Both the position numbers and the translations under genes were made by a program. Positions 37,055 through 49,227 of a DNA stretch of 64,000 nt are shown here, one piece after another (the stretch's first letter is position 1; each line of letters begins with the position of its first letter). Origin of the DNA: Rhynochetos jubatus (Eukaryota > Chordata > Aves > Eurypygiformes > Rhynochetidae); contig CM050650.1 in assembly GCA_027574665.1 (NCBI GenBank), positions 53,923,304 to 53,987,303 on the forward strand. Direction: 5' to 3'. The notes beneath the pieces were generated by a model, which saw nothing but the letters and a program-made list of their open reading frames with translations, did no database searches and was not told where the DNA came from.

Positions 37055-37785
37055 AATCACCTGGTGCATCCTTTGCCCCAAGACAGATTCAGCTCTGTTT
37101 ATCATTCCTGACAGATGTTGATCTGACCTGTCCTTAAAACTGTCTCAGCACGTTAGTTCCACCATCTCCCTAGGCAAACTGTTCTAGTGTGCATAGCCCC
37201 TACCACTGGGTGGTTTTATTGGCATCTTACAGACATCGCTCTAACTTTCTGCTGTCCTCCATGGATGCCAAAAATGGTTGTCTGTCTATACAGCAACTTT
37301 TTTAATATTTGTGAAGGGTATTATGTTCCCCCTGTTGTCCCCGTCCTTCCCACCTCCCCCCCCCCCCTTTTTTTTTCCCCTCTCCCCTCAGGTTAAACAC
37401 TTGAAATTTCCAACACTATCCTTTTTTAGACCATTCACAAATATTGCTGTTTCTGTTTCTGGACTCGGATCAATTTTCTGCTTCTTGTTGACCAACAGCA
37501 CCAAAAGCTGAGGTGATTTCACCTGAGGCCTTAGCAGGACTGACTGGAGCAGGAGGGTTGGTAGCACACCACTGTCTTGTTTATATTTGTGATACAGTGT
37601 TGGTTCTTTACGCAACAGTATGACACTAAGACTCATGCTTGGTTTATGATTCACGGTAATCCCTACATCCTTTTCTGCCAACTTGTTAGCTCTCCAGATG
37701 CCCAACACCCTGGATCTCTCTTTGGGTGATTCTGTTTAAATGCGGTACCTTTCAGTTCCATATGGAATAGCATCCGATTTCCAAA
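37055..37785 (-). mobile_element. Ancient CR1/L3-like LINE remnant
   Basis: This is a heavily diverged minus-strand CR1-family fragment. Readable plus-strand landmarks are cctgacagatgttgatctg, ctccctaggcaaactgttc, a gtattatgttccccctg block, ttagaccattcacaaatattgc followed by ctggactcggatcaattt, ctgaggccttagcagg, gcaacagtatgacac and ctacatccttttctgcc. The order fits older amniote CR1 subfamilies rather than the younger avian ones. A C12-T9-C4 tract at 37356-37380 sits in the pyrimidine-rich part of the element. The family call rests on remembered consensus text, so subfamily and ends are approximate. Confidence 0.75.
37356..37380. repeat. C12-T9-C4 homopyrimidine tract
   Basis: A pure pyrimidine run, followed by tctcccctc, lies inside the old CR1 remnant at the point where CR1 is already pyrimidine-rich. 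It is a likely local expansion and a candidate triplex or i-motif sequence. Confidence 0.85.
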
Positions 37786-38695
37786 CATTAGGCCAGAATA
37801 ACCTGCTTTTTCATCAGTTATTTCCCTAGCAGTGGTGGTGGATTGACATGTTTGTTTTTCTAGAATGGAGCCTCACATGAAAGCTACCTTTGTCTGTGTA
37901 ATGGATAATGACAGCACCTTCCAGCCCTTTGCTCCTTGGTAACAGAAGCAGACAACAGTCTCTCTTTGCACCTTTCTCGTTTGATCAGTCAGCAGGAATC
38001 AAGGATATATTTATCGATCTAATATGTGTATGTGGGTGTATATATATAAAAAATACGTATGTGTATCTTTATATAGATCACACTGGCTTTGGCAAAAGTC
38101 AGGCAAGGTTTTGGGGTGGCAGTCTTTAATTGAGCAGTCCGGTTATGTGCTCCCTTAGTCGTCTTAATTGGTTTAGATATGTTTTTTCAACTCCTTCCAA
38201 AAAGCATGTGCGACAATAGGTATTTGTAGGAAAGGGTCAGTCTGTAGGCGGGAGTGGTAGTGAAAGGTCCAGAGAACCCCTTCTATTTACACATGACCTT
38301 GCAAAAAGATGAGAAAGAACTTAACCTGAGGTCACATGCAAAATGTTAAATAGTTTATTTAATGTAAATTATATTACATAGACTGATTTGGTATGTACTT
38401 ACTATGTCAGAAATTTCTGCCATCCTCTCAAGTGAAGTTACCAGTATTATGAAGTTGTTTTATTCATAATGCGTTCTTCGGTGACTATTTATTGATTGCT
38501 GTAGTGGAGCCTTCCATAAATTTAGTAATGAATTACTTGATCTTGAACCCTGACGGCCTTATTTATTGTGTGCTACAGTAAAGAAAAGACGAGCGGTCAA
38601 GACAGGCAGTAACATGACTGCCATCCAACCTTCCTTTCAATAGAACTGAGCTGTAAAATTGTTTATTATTTTTCCTCAATTATTTCCATTTCTAA

Positions 38696-38719
38696 AAATA
38701 ATAATATTTATTATTATTT
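38696..38719. repeat. AT-rich 10-bp inverted repeat
   Basis: The arms aaataataat (38696-38705) and attattattt (38710-38719) surround a 4-nt spacer attt. It is low-complexity AT DNA with no other feature nearby. Confidence 0.75.
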
Positions 38720-41700
38720 CTCAATTCTCAAACTACAGCCCTGTGAGGAGCTACTTTCATTGTGCCATGGTATTACTGTGTATGGAGACAGATCGTTGTG
38801 CATCTGTGCATGGCACGAAGGTGGATGCTAAAATACCCATTTACAGGTGGTTAAACAGAGGTATACAGAAGTTAAATAATTTGCTGGAAGTACTTAGTTT
38901 TCATCTGGCATCTATTGTCAAAGTCTGTTCTCTTGATTAGGCGTGGATCAAGCTTGTGATAAGACAGTGACCGGATTTGACTAAGGACAAACAATGCGTC
39001 TTCAGTGACACCAAGAAAAAACACAGCAAATGGGTGTTCCTGGTGTTTGGCTTACAGGATCTTCTGCTGCCTTTGGTTTCCATGTTTTCTTGATAGTTGG
39101 CTGTGGGCCATTTCTAGGTTTTCATTTGCCAAGATAAATTTTCTCAAAATTGCAAGAAAATAAATTAAGCTTGTAAGCGTTGAATGTAGCAGTGTTCATT
39201 CTCTGAAGCTGATGAAAATTTCAGGACATTAAGTCAGATACATATGAAAGGCTCTCCACGTGCAGAAAGCAACAGTCACCAAAGGAACATAATTTAGCAT
39301 TTAAAGGAGTGACATCAAAAAATTAAGGACATTCTGTTTAAGGGATGCTAGGTCAGAAGATGAAGGGGGGAAATATATTGATAGTATCCCTTTAAATAGT
39401 CTAGAAAAGGCAATATTCTGGTGCAGTTAGGAGAGATTTTTTTTTTTTCTGGAGGAGCAGAAAGCTCTCTGTGGATGGTTCCCACTTCCCATCAGTATGT
39501 GGCAGACAGCTGAAGTCTCCTTTGCATTGCCAGATGAGGACCTATCTTAAAGCAGTCAGCAGGGCAGTGCTGACGATATGAAAACATTGGCGTACACTGT
39601 GAAATTGGCATATAGAAACGATTACGTTATTGCTACAGAGGGAATTTATGGAGACCGTCAGTACATTGGCACAGTGCTGACTGCTGGCACGTTCTCCTCA
39701 AAGTCTGCTTTCAGAACACAATTACTAAATGCTTTGGTTTTTTGTTTTTTTTCTTTTCAAAATGGGAAGCTTGAGGAAGAAAATGAAGTTGGCTAATTTG
39801 GTGGGGTTTTAATGTGGGTGATGGAAGTACAGTCACAGTCCATGAAGTCTGCAGGGCTGCTCATGTGTGTGTGTATCCAGAATCGGAGCCAGAGTTGACA
39901 GAGTAAATCATGAATTGCTGCATAGATCAAAACTGTAACAGTAAGAGATGTTATCTCAGCTTGGCAAGCACGCTTTTAATAAAGCAGGGCAAATTGAGAA
40001 GAATGAGTTTTCAGGGAATTGGATTGTCATAAAAAAAACAGTTACACTCTTTGGTTCCCCACCCCCTCCTCCACCCTTTTATTTTTTCGAAATGGTTATT
40101 TACTCTAAAAATTAAGGGCCTGACAATAGCCATGCTGTTACATAAGGTATTTAAGCTAATCAAGAAGACTGCCTGGGGCCTTTGCCAACTTTACTTTCAC
40201 AAAGGCTATTTGTAAAACAGCTCCTCTATATCTGTGTTGTCTCCTTCTGCTTTCTTGGACCCCTAGAGATAGCTATCCCTGCCTTGAGTGATCAAGTCTA
40301 ATTAAAATGTAGTCTGTCTAATAAAAATACACAGGCAGAAACACTGTATACACATCCCTATAGGAATCTGGAGAGAAATTTGTCTGGGACTGAGTGGGAG
40401 ACAGGCACAGGGTGTTTTGTGGTTATTTTCTCAGGCGATTGTCTTGCTGGTGGTTTTTAAGGCTGCTTTTGGCAACAGGGGGGGTGCAGTAGCAGAATCC
40501 TCTTTGGGCAGCTGCTGTGCACCATGGTCTGAGTTGAGGCTGCTTGCATTGGTGGCTGTCAGCTGCAATTGCAGGGCACCAAGGAAAGGAGATACATGCT
40601 GTAATTCCAGTTATTTATACCTCCATATGCCTCTTCTGAGGTGTTCAGGCAGCTTCACAAAAACTTTGACAAAACCATGAAGTACACTAGGTAGGAATTC
40701 CGGTTTCCAGACAGATACAGTGAGACACAAAGGGTTTAAGTAACGCCCTTGAGATAATACAGAAAGCCAGTAGCAGAACTGGAAGAGGGACTGAGTATTC
40801 TCAGTGTCTCATTTTCTTGCTCACTGTTTTGGGAATGCCATTCACAGAAGGTGAGATGGGAAACACGGAAACGCTTCCGTTTCTGTGCCGTTTGTGGTGG
40901 GTTTGGGTTCCCACCCGCCAGAGAGACGTGCTTTTTAGCTTTGTAACAAACCGTTCTCAGTGTTGTCTTTGGGCATTGTAGGAGGCGTTATGAATGTTCT
41001 TGGCATTTTGAGGCAGCTCAGGCACCACTAATAGCTACCTATTACTTTTTTGATGTGATTACCTGGGTCATTCCATTTCAGACTCTTAAATCCTACAGAG
41101 GCTTGTTCAATGTATTTGCAGCACATGAAAATAACAGAGGATTTTTTTTTTCTTTGTAAGTTCATGGGATGAACCTACCATAGAACTACTCAGCACTGCA
41201 TTGAGCTAGCTTATTGTAGGAGGAGCAGTAGGTGCGAGGGGCCTTGCTGTCCGTTGGAAGGCAGCAGCAGTCTTGAGTAACACCGAGTGTAATGTACAGA
41301 TACACCAGCACTGTGCTACCGGTTTTGTCTCAGGCTGTTTCCTCCCAGGGAGCACCACCTTCTGAAGCTGTCTCCTGCGTGTTTGGGCTTTGCGCTGTGT
41401 TCTCTTCTGACCATCACACCATGCTCTTCCCAATTTTGCCTGTGGAGCAAAATTGGTCCATAGTGGTCTGCTCTTCAGCAGGAAGAATGAGAGAGTTTGA
41501 AGAAGTGTGACAGACGTGAACCCAGTGGCAGTCCTGGTTGGAGGCATAGTCCCAAGGTTGAGTAAGCTTTGGTGTAGTTTTTCTCTTCCTGGGAATAGCA
41601 GTGTATCGTGTGTTTCATGGTCACCACATAAATCACTTCTGTAAGTGTGTAGCTGTGGAAAAACCCCTTGGGAGTAGGTCCCACAGAGACTAGGACAGTG

Positions 41701-43631
41701 CATAGTTAAAATAGCTCTAAAAAGCAAATATTTCACTTCAGGCGGTACAAAGTGCAAAATATGCAGAAGACTACTCTGGAGGAGTCATCTTTTTTCCCCC
41801 TCCTTGAAGACTCTTACTTCCCCTTTCCCCGGTGCGGAGGACACAAAGATTTATGGCTTGCAGTACACCCAGAGTTGGGGAAATGGGAGGTGCAGTTGGA
41901 AAGCGAGAAAAGGGCTCATGTCAGCCTTGTGTGCCAGCCTCTAAAGCTGCAGTGGGCTTCTTTCTGTAACTCCTCCTCTTTTACATGGACTGATAACCAA
42001 AACAGCTTGATTATTTTCAAGTTTGTTGAAAATAGTGCTTACAGGCATGTTCAGAGCTACCAAGAAACTGATTTTCTAGATATTAAAGCAAACAGATCAT
42101 TCATTTTTCATTCTGACCAGCTAACTTTTTTTTTTTCCCTCCAGTAAACTGCAAAATGTCTTTTTGTCCTTTAACACTGAGACTTGAAGTGATAGAAGGG
42201 GATGGCATAAAAGACGACCATTTGCCAGCGCTAGAGAAGCCAAGGACGTGCAAAGAAAACAGATTAATTTAGTAGCAAATAGGCAAGGGCTGTGAAGAAC
42301 AATTTTTTACAGCAGGTATCTTGCATAGCCAGCAGAGGGGCAGGAGTGGGAGTGATCTACTGAGATAACCTCACATTTTAGTACCTAAACAACAGTAGCA
42401 GGATTTTGAATCCTTGCTGGCACTTCAAGGCCTTGTCGAGGGGGGCAGCTGCAGAAGGGCTGTGAGAATCCATTCAATCCATACCTTCTGAAACATGCCA
42501 TGTTGTGGTGTTAAAAGTTGTTTCTTAATCAGATCTGAAGGGAGTGAGCAAACAAAACTGTTAATATAAAAGGCTAATAATTGAGTATGTAATTAATAAT
42601 ACTAATTCAAGCTGACAGCTTGGAGGCAGCTATTGTTTGAAAAGTGTAAAGCTAAAGATCACATCAAATCAATGCGCTCACCTTCTTTAAGGTTAAACTT
42701 TGGCTTTTTGAAGTTCTGCATGTGATTTGAAAACAGGTCTCTTACAGTATATACATTTGCTATGCATTTTTGATAGGGAGCTAGAATTGGGTGCTTGTCA
42801 AGGACAGGGAGACGCAAGGAGGAGATGAAACCAGTTACGAATACAGTTATAACTTACCTGGTCTAGTGTCATCTTGCACTTTGGAAAAAGTTATCAGGAA
42901 GCAGTTGGTGGATTGATTTTCAGGGCTTTTTGTTCTTCTCTATTTGAAGTGTTGCTTCAAATCAAAAAGGAATCTGGTTTTGGCATTGCAATTTCATCAA
43001 GATTTGGAGCTTGTTTTCAGAAGTGCAGGTCTCTGACATCTAAAGAATTATGTTACATCTGCCTCTGCAATTTAGCAGTCGTAGGAACCCTCTCAGAATT
43101 TCAATGCATGAGGAATATACCTGGGTATAAGGATTTGCATGCCTTTATGAGGAATGGTGAATAACAAAACTGGCTTCGGGTAGTCTCCTTGTCACTGGTG
43201 AAGCCCCCACTCTTTCCTAGTGCTGACCAGTTTCCACCCTCTTGTCATTTCTTGTGCGATCTGATGGACTGCCAAAGAGCAGCGTCTGGTTGTGCTTGGA
43301 CAGTGAGTGATTTAGTCTTTTTTCAAATTTAAAAAGATCTGTCTATCCTCTGAGGGCTTGGTTAGCTGTGTAGAAACTGCAGCTTATGCATGGTGAAACA
43401 GGAAAGCTGCGGTTTCTACGGGAACTGCAGTTGTTTTCTATGAAAAAATGAGGAGATCCTGTATTATTTACTAACTCCTCTCACTGCTTGTACCCTGTCC
43501 TGTGGGATCAGGTTTCCATGTAGTAAAGGATGCAAAAACATGCTAAAGTTTAAACATGAGTACTGTTGCCAGTCATGTGCTTCAATACTTTGTTGCCCTA
43601 ACCCCGCAGTTTCTCTGAAAGATGATATTAA

Positions 43632-43648
43632 ATATATATATATATATA
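43632..43648. repeat. AT dinucleotide microsatellite
   Basis: About eight and a half AT units in intron 2. It is short but the longest pure dinucleotide run noticed in the window. Confidence 0.85.
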
Positions 43649-46600
43649 AGAATGATCATAGATTAACCTAGATGAAGAGCAGACTAGAAAGACAGGGAAG
43701 GTAACTCGATGGTGATGAACTGCACTGTGTGTCTCTCTCTGGTTTGGAAACCAGTGGAAATACATAAAACCATAGTTTATAGAATTAAGAAGCACCCTGA
43801 GCACATTGCAGTACACTTGATAGAATTAGTATAGTGGGACCTGTTGGTGTCTGTGAAAGCCTAGTGTTGCATAAGAGATATTCTTCTGTAGTTTCAGCTA
43901 CATTTACTAATGTACTATTTTTATTTCACTTGTTTTTAACAAAACCCTGTGTAATTGAAAACCCATTCTGTATCCATTGGCATGCCCTTGTTCACGGAGT
44001 GCACATAACCTTGAATGAGAGACAAAAATATTATTGAGAAGCAGTTTGTGTTAGAACTGGATCTCAAACAAGAAAAACTTCTGAAGAAATGGTGTGTGCA
44101 CTGACGAGAGCCTCAAGCTGTTGTAACTATACCCTGTTAGGGCCATAACCTGGAAAAACCCCGAAGATAGTACAGGGAGCTTGAGCAGAAAAAGTGAAGC
44201 TTTCAGTCCAGACTTCTTGTTGCTGTCGTGATTAGAGCAGACTTGTTTCCAAGAAGCCAGGGCAGTTTTCCCTTCTCAAGGCAGTTGAGCGGAGGAATTT
44301 GTACCGTGGACACTCCCATAACAGTGGCAGCACCTGCCCAAACAAGCAGGTCTTGGCTGCAAATACCCAGGCATTCAGAAACTCTTGCAGGTGTTTGTAC
44401 AGCTTAAATTTTACTTTGCTCAGATTTTCCTTACCACAGTGAATTAATCTAGTTGGAAGGCCTACCAGCGAACTGAGTCATAACGCTTACACAAAGACAT
44501 TTGCAAAAGACAGGGTGTTTGGTCATTTGTTCGCCGGGTTTTGCATGCGTAATTTGTATTTGCTGGAGGGAAGAGGAGACAAGACACAGCACGCTCCCTT
44601 CCCACAGCAAACCCTTTGCTTGGTGCAGGCAGGCAGCTCGCAGCGCGCCTGCTCCGTGGGCTTTTGCCAGCAGTGACAACGCAGCACTGAAAGAGCTTGG
44701 CAGCAAATTATTAACTGAAATTATTTGACTTCAGTGGATTTTTCCCAGTCTGAAGCTTTTGACTGCCGTTTGGTTTAGACTGAAGTTGAGAGTTGTTATC
44801 GCTCGTAGCAATACTGCTATAAGAAGCACCAAGGGCTCTGGACTTCTAGGTCTGATTTACTAGGTGTTTGTGAGGTGTTTTTCATTTGTTCCATTGCCAC
44901 TGGGGTTTGTGCAATTGATTGGGTTTTTTAATGGTTTTGCTGATGATTCTTTATCCCAGATATTTTATCTGTCTCCAGGATGAGGTCTGGCTCAACACGT
45001 CTTACCTTGAGGATTGCAGTGTACAGTCTGCTTTGCTCTTTCTCTTGTCTGGGATGACACATGCATCCCAGCTGTCAACATTTTCATTGTTGCTTCTAAT
45101 CTTGTTATTTCATTGTCCATAATATTTATCTCCTGCATTTTTGGTTGGTTGGTTTTGGTGTGTTTCCATTCCAAGTACACACCTGTGCAGAGGAAGATGG
45201 GAAGACTTGCTGAGATGAAGTAGGAGTCATCATGAAGCCCCAAGTTTCTGCAGCAAGACAGGAAAAGATGAGCTTTATGTTGTCCTTAAGTCAACTGGGC
45301 TTAACGTGGGGCATGCTTGCTCTAGCTGGCTTCCAGGGTTACAAAGGCATTTCTTGCATTTACAGTTGTAAGTGACCTCGTTCCAATTATTTAGGAGCCT
45401 GAACCTCCTCTGCAGAAGTACAGATGAGGCATACTCATTTTGCTAGTTTTACCTAGTCCCTTGTGGCGTCCCTGTAGCTTATGGCCAACTCTTGTGCTGC
45501 TGCATAGCGTGCAAGTCGCGCTGTTTAGCACGGTTAGCAGAGGGACTGGGTTTTCAGTGGACCTCTGAACAGAAATAGTTACTGTTTGCCAAGACCTCTG
45601 TTTCATTTTATGTACGTTTGGAAGACAAGTTATGAAAATTCAAAGCAATGCATGCCAGCATTTTTAATGCCATAACGTGATTAACTGTGACTGCAATACT
45701 CCTTTAATAGTAAAATCTGGCACTGAATGAATAGGGTGGATAAGAAGGTGCGTGGGGGAGTGTAAAGCTGTACAGGCTTTGCTGGACTGAAGTGTATGTG
45801 CTACTGGTACACATTGCGTCACTGGAAAACTAGGTGGCTCTTGGAGTGCCAGTCTGCCCTGCACTGGTGCTTTGTTTGTTTCTGCATTGGCAATTCTGTG
45901 CGTCCTTCTTGAAGTCAAGTGTGACCCACAGTCTGGTGGAGAGAAAGGCTGAAGTTGCAAGTGGAACTTAGGAAGGAGCTCATTGTAGTTGCCACTTCAT
46001 GAATAAAATGGTCTGAGGAGCTGAAATGTGAGTATGTAGTCTAACTGCGCAGGGAGAAAATGTTACGTGAGAGGATCATTTGAAAGGCTTTACTGGAGCA
46101 CTCTTAATTCTCTGGTGAATAGTGGTGGATGATGATTGCAGATGATTTGCTTGCAGCAGCGGTGGCAGCTTTCTTTGCAGATTCCACAGGTCTGAGTTTT
46201 CTGTGATGACTGAAGAACGACGGCTGTTTGCCGAGGTTCAAATGCTTTCTTTGTAAGCAGCACGTAACAGTGTCATAATTATTTTTTTCTCCGCAGACAT
46301 TCTTGGTACTAGGTTTGTTCATTGTTCAGCAGTTGGCTTTTTGTTCAGAAAAGACCCTGACCCAGTCTGTGGTGGGATAACCGCCATCCACATAACAGCA
46401 CCACAAGGCACAGCCGAATTGTGCATCACTGTCCCGTGCAGGGGCTAGGGGGAGTCAGCCCTGGGGATCGCCTATGCCTGATCTCCCTAGGAGGCTGCTG
46501 TGGCCATGGGGAGTGGGTTCTGGTCCTCACTGTCCTCTCCTGGGGAAACTCTCTCTGCCTCCTGCCTCTAACAAAGGAAAGGATGGGTGTTTTACAGCTA

Positions 46601-49059
46601 TTTGTTGGATCCTCAGAATTGGGGTTTGTTGCTCTTTAAATGTAAGAAGGATCCCTGGAACCTTTACTAACCACTTTGCTGCTGCCTGGCTGGTGTGCCA
46701 GGGCAAAACTCACCCTCGGTCCCAAGTGCGGGTTGTGTGGCAGGAGCCCACCCTTGCCTTTTCAGCACAACAGCTGAGCTTTGCAGCTGGGCTGGAGCCC
46801 AGCCCAAGTCTGGGAGCTGTTAATGGCGTGAGTGAAGCCTTTAATTTAACCCCTTAGCGGCAGTTGTGCTGGTTAGTATTGGAACTGTCAGATGTCACTG
46901 TCACACCATTACCTTTCAAAGCAAAACTTGCTGCGGCAGTGTGTGCCACAGAGCGTGGCTTCCAGTTGCTGTACCACTGGGGCTGGTACTGTTAACTACT
47001 CCATCTATGGCGTACGAGTTTCTAGTCCCATCTTACTTGAAGTGTAAATAGAAAATTGATACTACTTCTATCAGTTGTTGCGTACATTTCCATCATGAAT
47101 GTGTAGAAGGCAATAATCACTTCTTAATATTGCCAAACAAGGATGCTGTGTATCTTCTTTGTAAATAAACAGATGTGTGCCATGTGGTGTAATGGCCTTC
47201 AATAATGATTTTTTCCCTCTGACAGGAACAATATTCTGTGTAGTCTTTGGGCCTGAAAGATACAATACAGTGCATCAGAGTTGGTTTGAATTCAGTTTGA
47301 TAGTAATCATCATGTGATGAGCAGTGGCCTTACTTAAGTAAGTAAGGATCTGGCCTAAAGCCTCCATCAAATATAGACTTTAATTTCCGAGGTAAAGAGA
47401 ATGGCTATTTTAAGTCTCTGTGTCAAAGGCAGTTTTTATAGCAGGGAGGATGTCTAAATATGGACTAGGAATTTGTGGGCTAATCCTTTTTTGCATTAAT
47501 ATGGTTAATTTGTTTTCAGTTCTCTTGTTCAAAAAATCAGTTTCTCCTTTGCTTTCTAGGAGACTTTGAAGGTAGCATCCAACTATCCACCTTTGTCTCT
47601 CTTCCCTCACCCCCTCACATTCCTGGAGTGAGTTTATGCAGGTTGAGAGTGAGCAGTTCAGTGCCTAGCTCTAGGGAATGAATCTGTGTTATCCATCTCA
47701 GTGTTCAGGTGTTCAGTTTCACATGCCTACATAGTAAACAAAGCCACTTGGATTTCAAGTTAAACATTGATTCTGCTTTCAGATGGTTATAAAAGCCAGA
47801 TTTAAAAAAATATGTGTATTTCCCATTATGACCAGTTTCTTTTCTGCTTCAAATGTGTTTTCTTAAAAAGGATCTTGAAAGAAACTACTTCTTCAAAAGG
47901 AGTTTATTGTAGTCACAAATGTTAGCAAAGAGTCAGTTCTGCATATGCTGATGCAAGTTTGTCTGATAGAAATTTTTTTCAAAACATTTTCTTGTCTGTA
48001 TTCCTGCTGTTTCTACTGTGAGAGCGGCTAAAATGGGGGTCAAACCCCACCACTCTCTGTGTTCATAAGTGATGAAATACACAGTGTCTCTCAGGCCATT
48101 TTAGTTTTCTGACTGGGGTCTTCTCATGAAGTAAAGACTATAGGAGTCGCTAAGGGGGAGCTAAACTGGACTGAAAACATTAAACTGAAAGTGCAAAACA
48201 GCAGCAAAGGCCCACCGAGTCTAAAGCACTGGGAACGGATGGATTGAAAGCTTAGGGCTGCAGGGCTTTCTGCCAGCAAAGACCTGAGTTGAGGGTGTCT
48301 ACATTTTTGAGCTTATGGTTGTTGATGATTTTAACCTATGAAAGAGGAAAAAAGAGGTAGAGCTTTACTGTCAGTTGGAAAGCAAGAATCTGTTGTGCCC
48401 AGATGTTTAAAGTTTTGGCATTCTTTCTGCATGAAAGGATGCAGCAGGAGACTGACTTTCTTCATGGAAAACCAGTAAATGTGCATGTAGGCATGGCCTC
48501 ATGATAAGACTACATGTTGCAGATGTGGGATAATGTGGCTCAGGTGCTGGCTGAGCTTAACTCTGTTACATGGTTTTGTTGCCTCTTTCCTGTTTTCTAC
48601 TGGATTCTTTCACTTCTGTAAAAATTAGAAAAATCAATTTCCTGAGCAATAGCACTAAAACTTTCAGAAATTCTGTGCTGTGTGTGAGGAAGTGTTAAAT
48701 CTGGTAGACTTTAGATAATTAAGTAAAGGTTTTAGTCCTGTTACGAAAGTTTCGTTTCACATTTAAAAGGAAACACAGTTCTATACATTTAGACTTTTTA
48801 AACCGAAATTTGGGTATAGGTGCAGAATTTTCCCAGAGGTGTATGAAGCCAAGAGGAGGCCATGAACCCTGAAGAGCATGGCCTGATGGCAGCAACAGGC
48901 AGCCCAAAGGGTAGCAGTTGTAGAAACAAGATTTGGCACCAAGTTTCTCATGAACTAGTGCTTTTCTTCCACTACCCACGATGCTTTCAAGTTCTGAATT
49001 TTGGTTTGGCCCACCAAAGGTCAGTTAAAGGATCCAACAGAAAGAGACAGATCTCATCT

Positions 49060-49227
49060 TGCCCAGAGAAGCTGTGGATGCCCCATCCCTGGAAGTGTTC
49101 AAGGCCAGGCTGGATGAGGCTGTGAGCAACCTGGTCTAGTGGAGGGTGTCCCTGCCCATGGCAGGGGGGTTAGAACTAAATGGTCTTTAAGGTCCATTCC
49201 AGCCCAAACCATTCTATGATTGTATGA
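49060..49227 (+). mobile_element. CR1 LINE 3' end, short insertion
   Basis: This is sense CR1, from ttgcccagagaagctgtgg through ggcaggggggttagaac to aaaccattctatgattgtatg, with two terminal octamer-like units. Only about 168 bp remain, which is typical of 5'-truncated CR1. It is close in sequence to the 4681 and 21468 copies but keeps the normal octamer end and does not share their downstream flank, so it serves as an internal control for the inverted pair. Confidence 0.95.

Noticed and set aside
41206..41757. Minus-strand open frame of 183 codons, the longest in the window
   Set aside because: It has no recognisable domain, signal or splice context, and its composition is Thr/Leu/Arg-rich as in random intronic frames. 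One or two runs of this size are expected in 64 kb.
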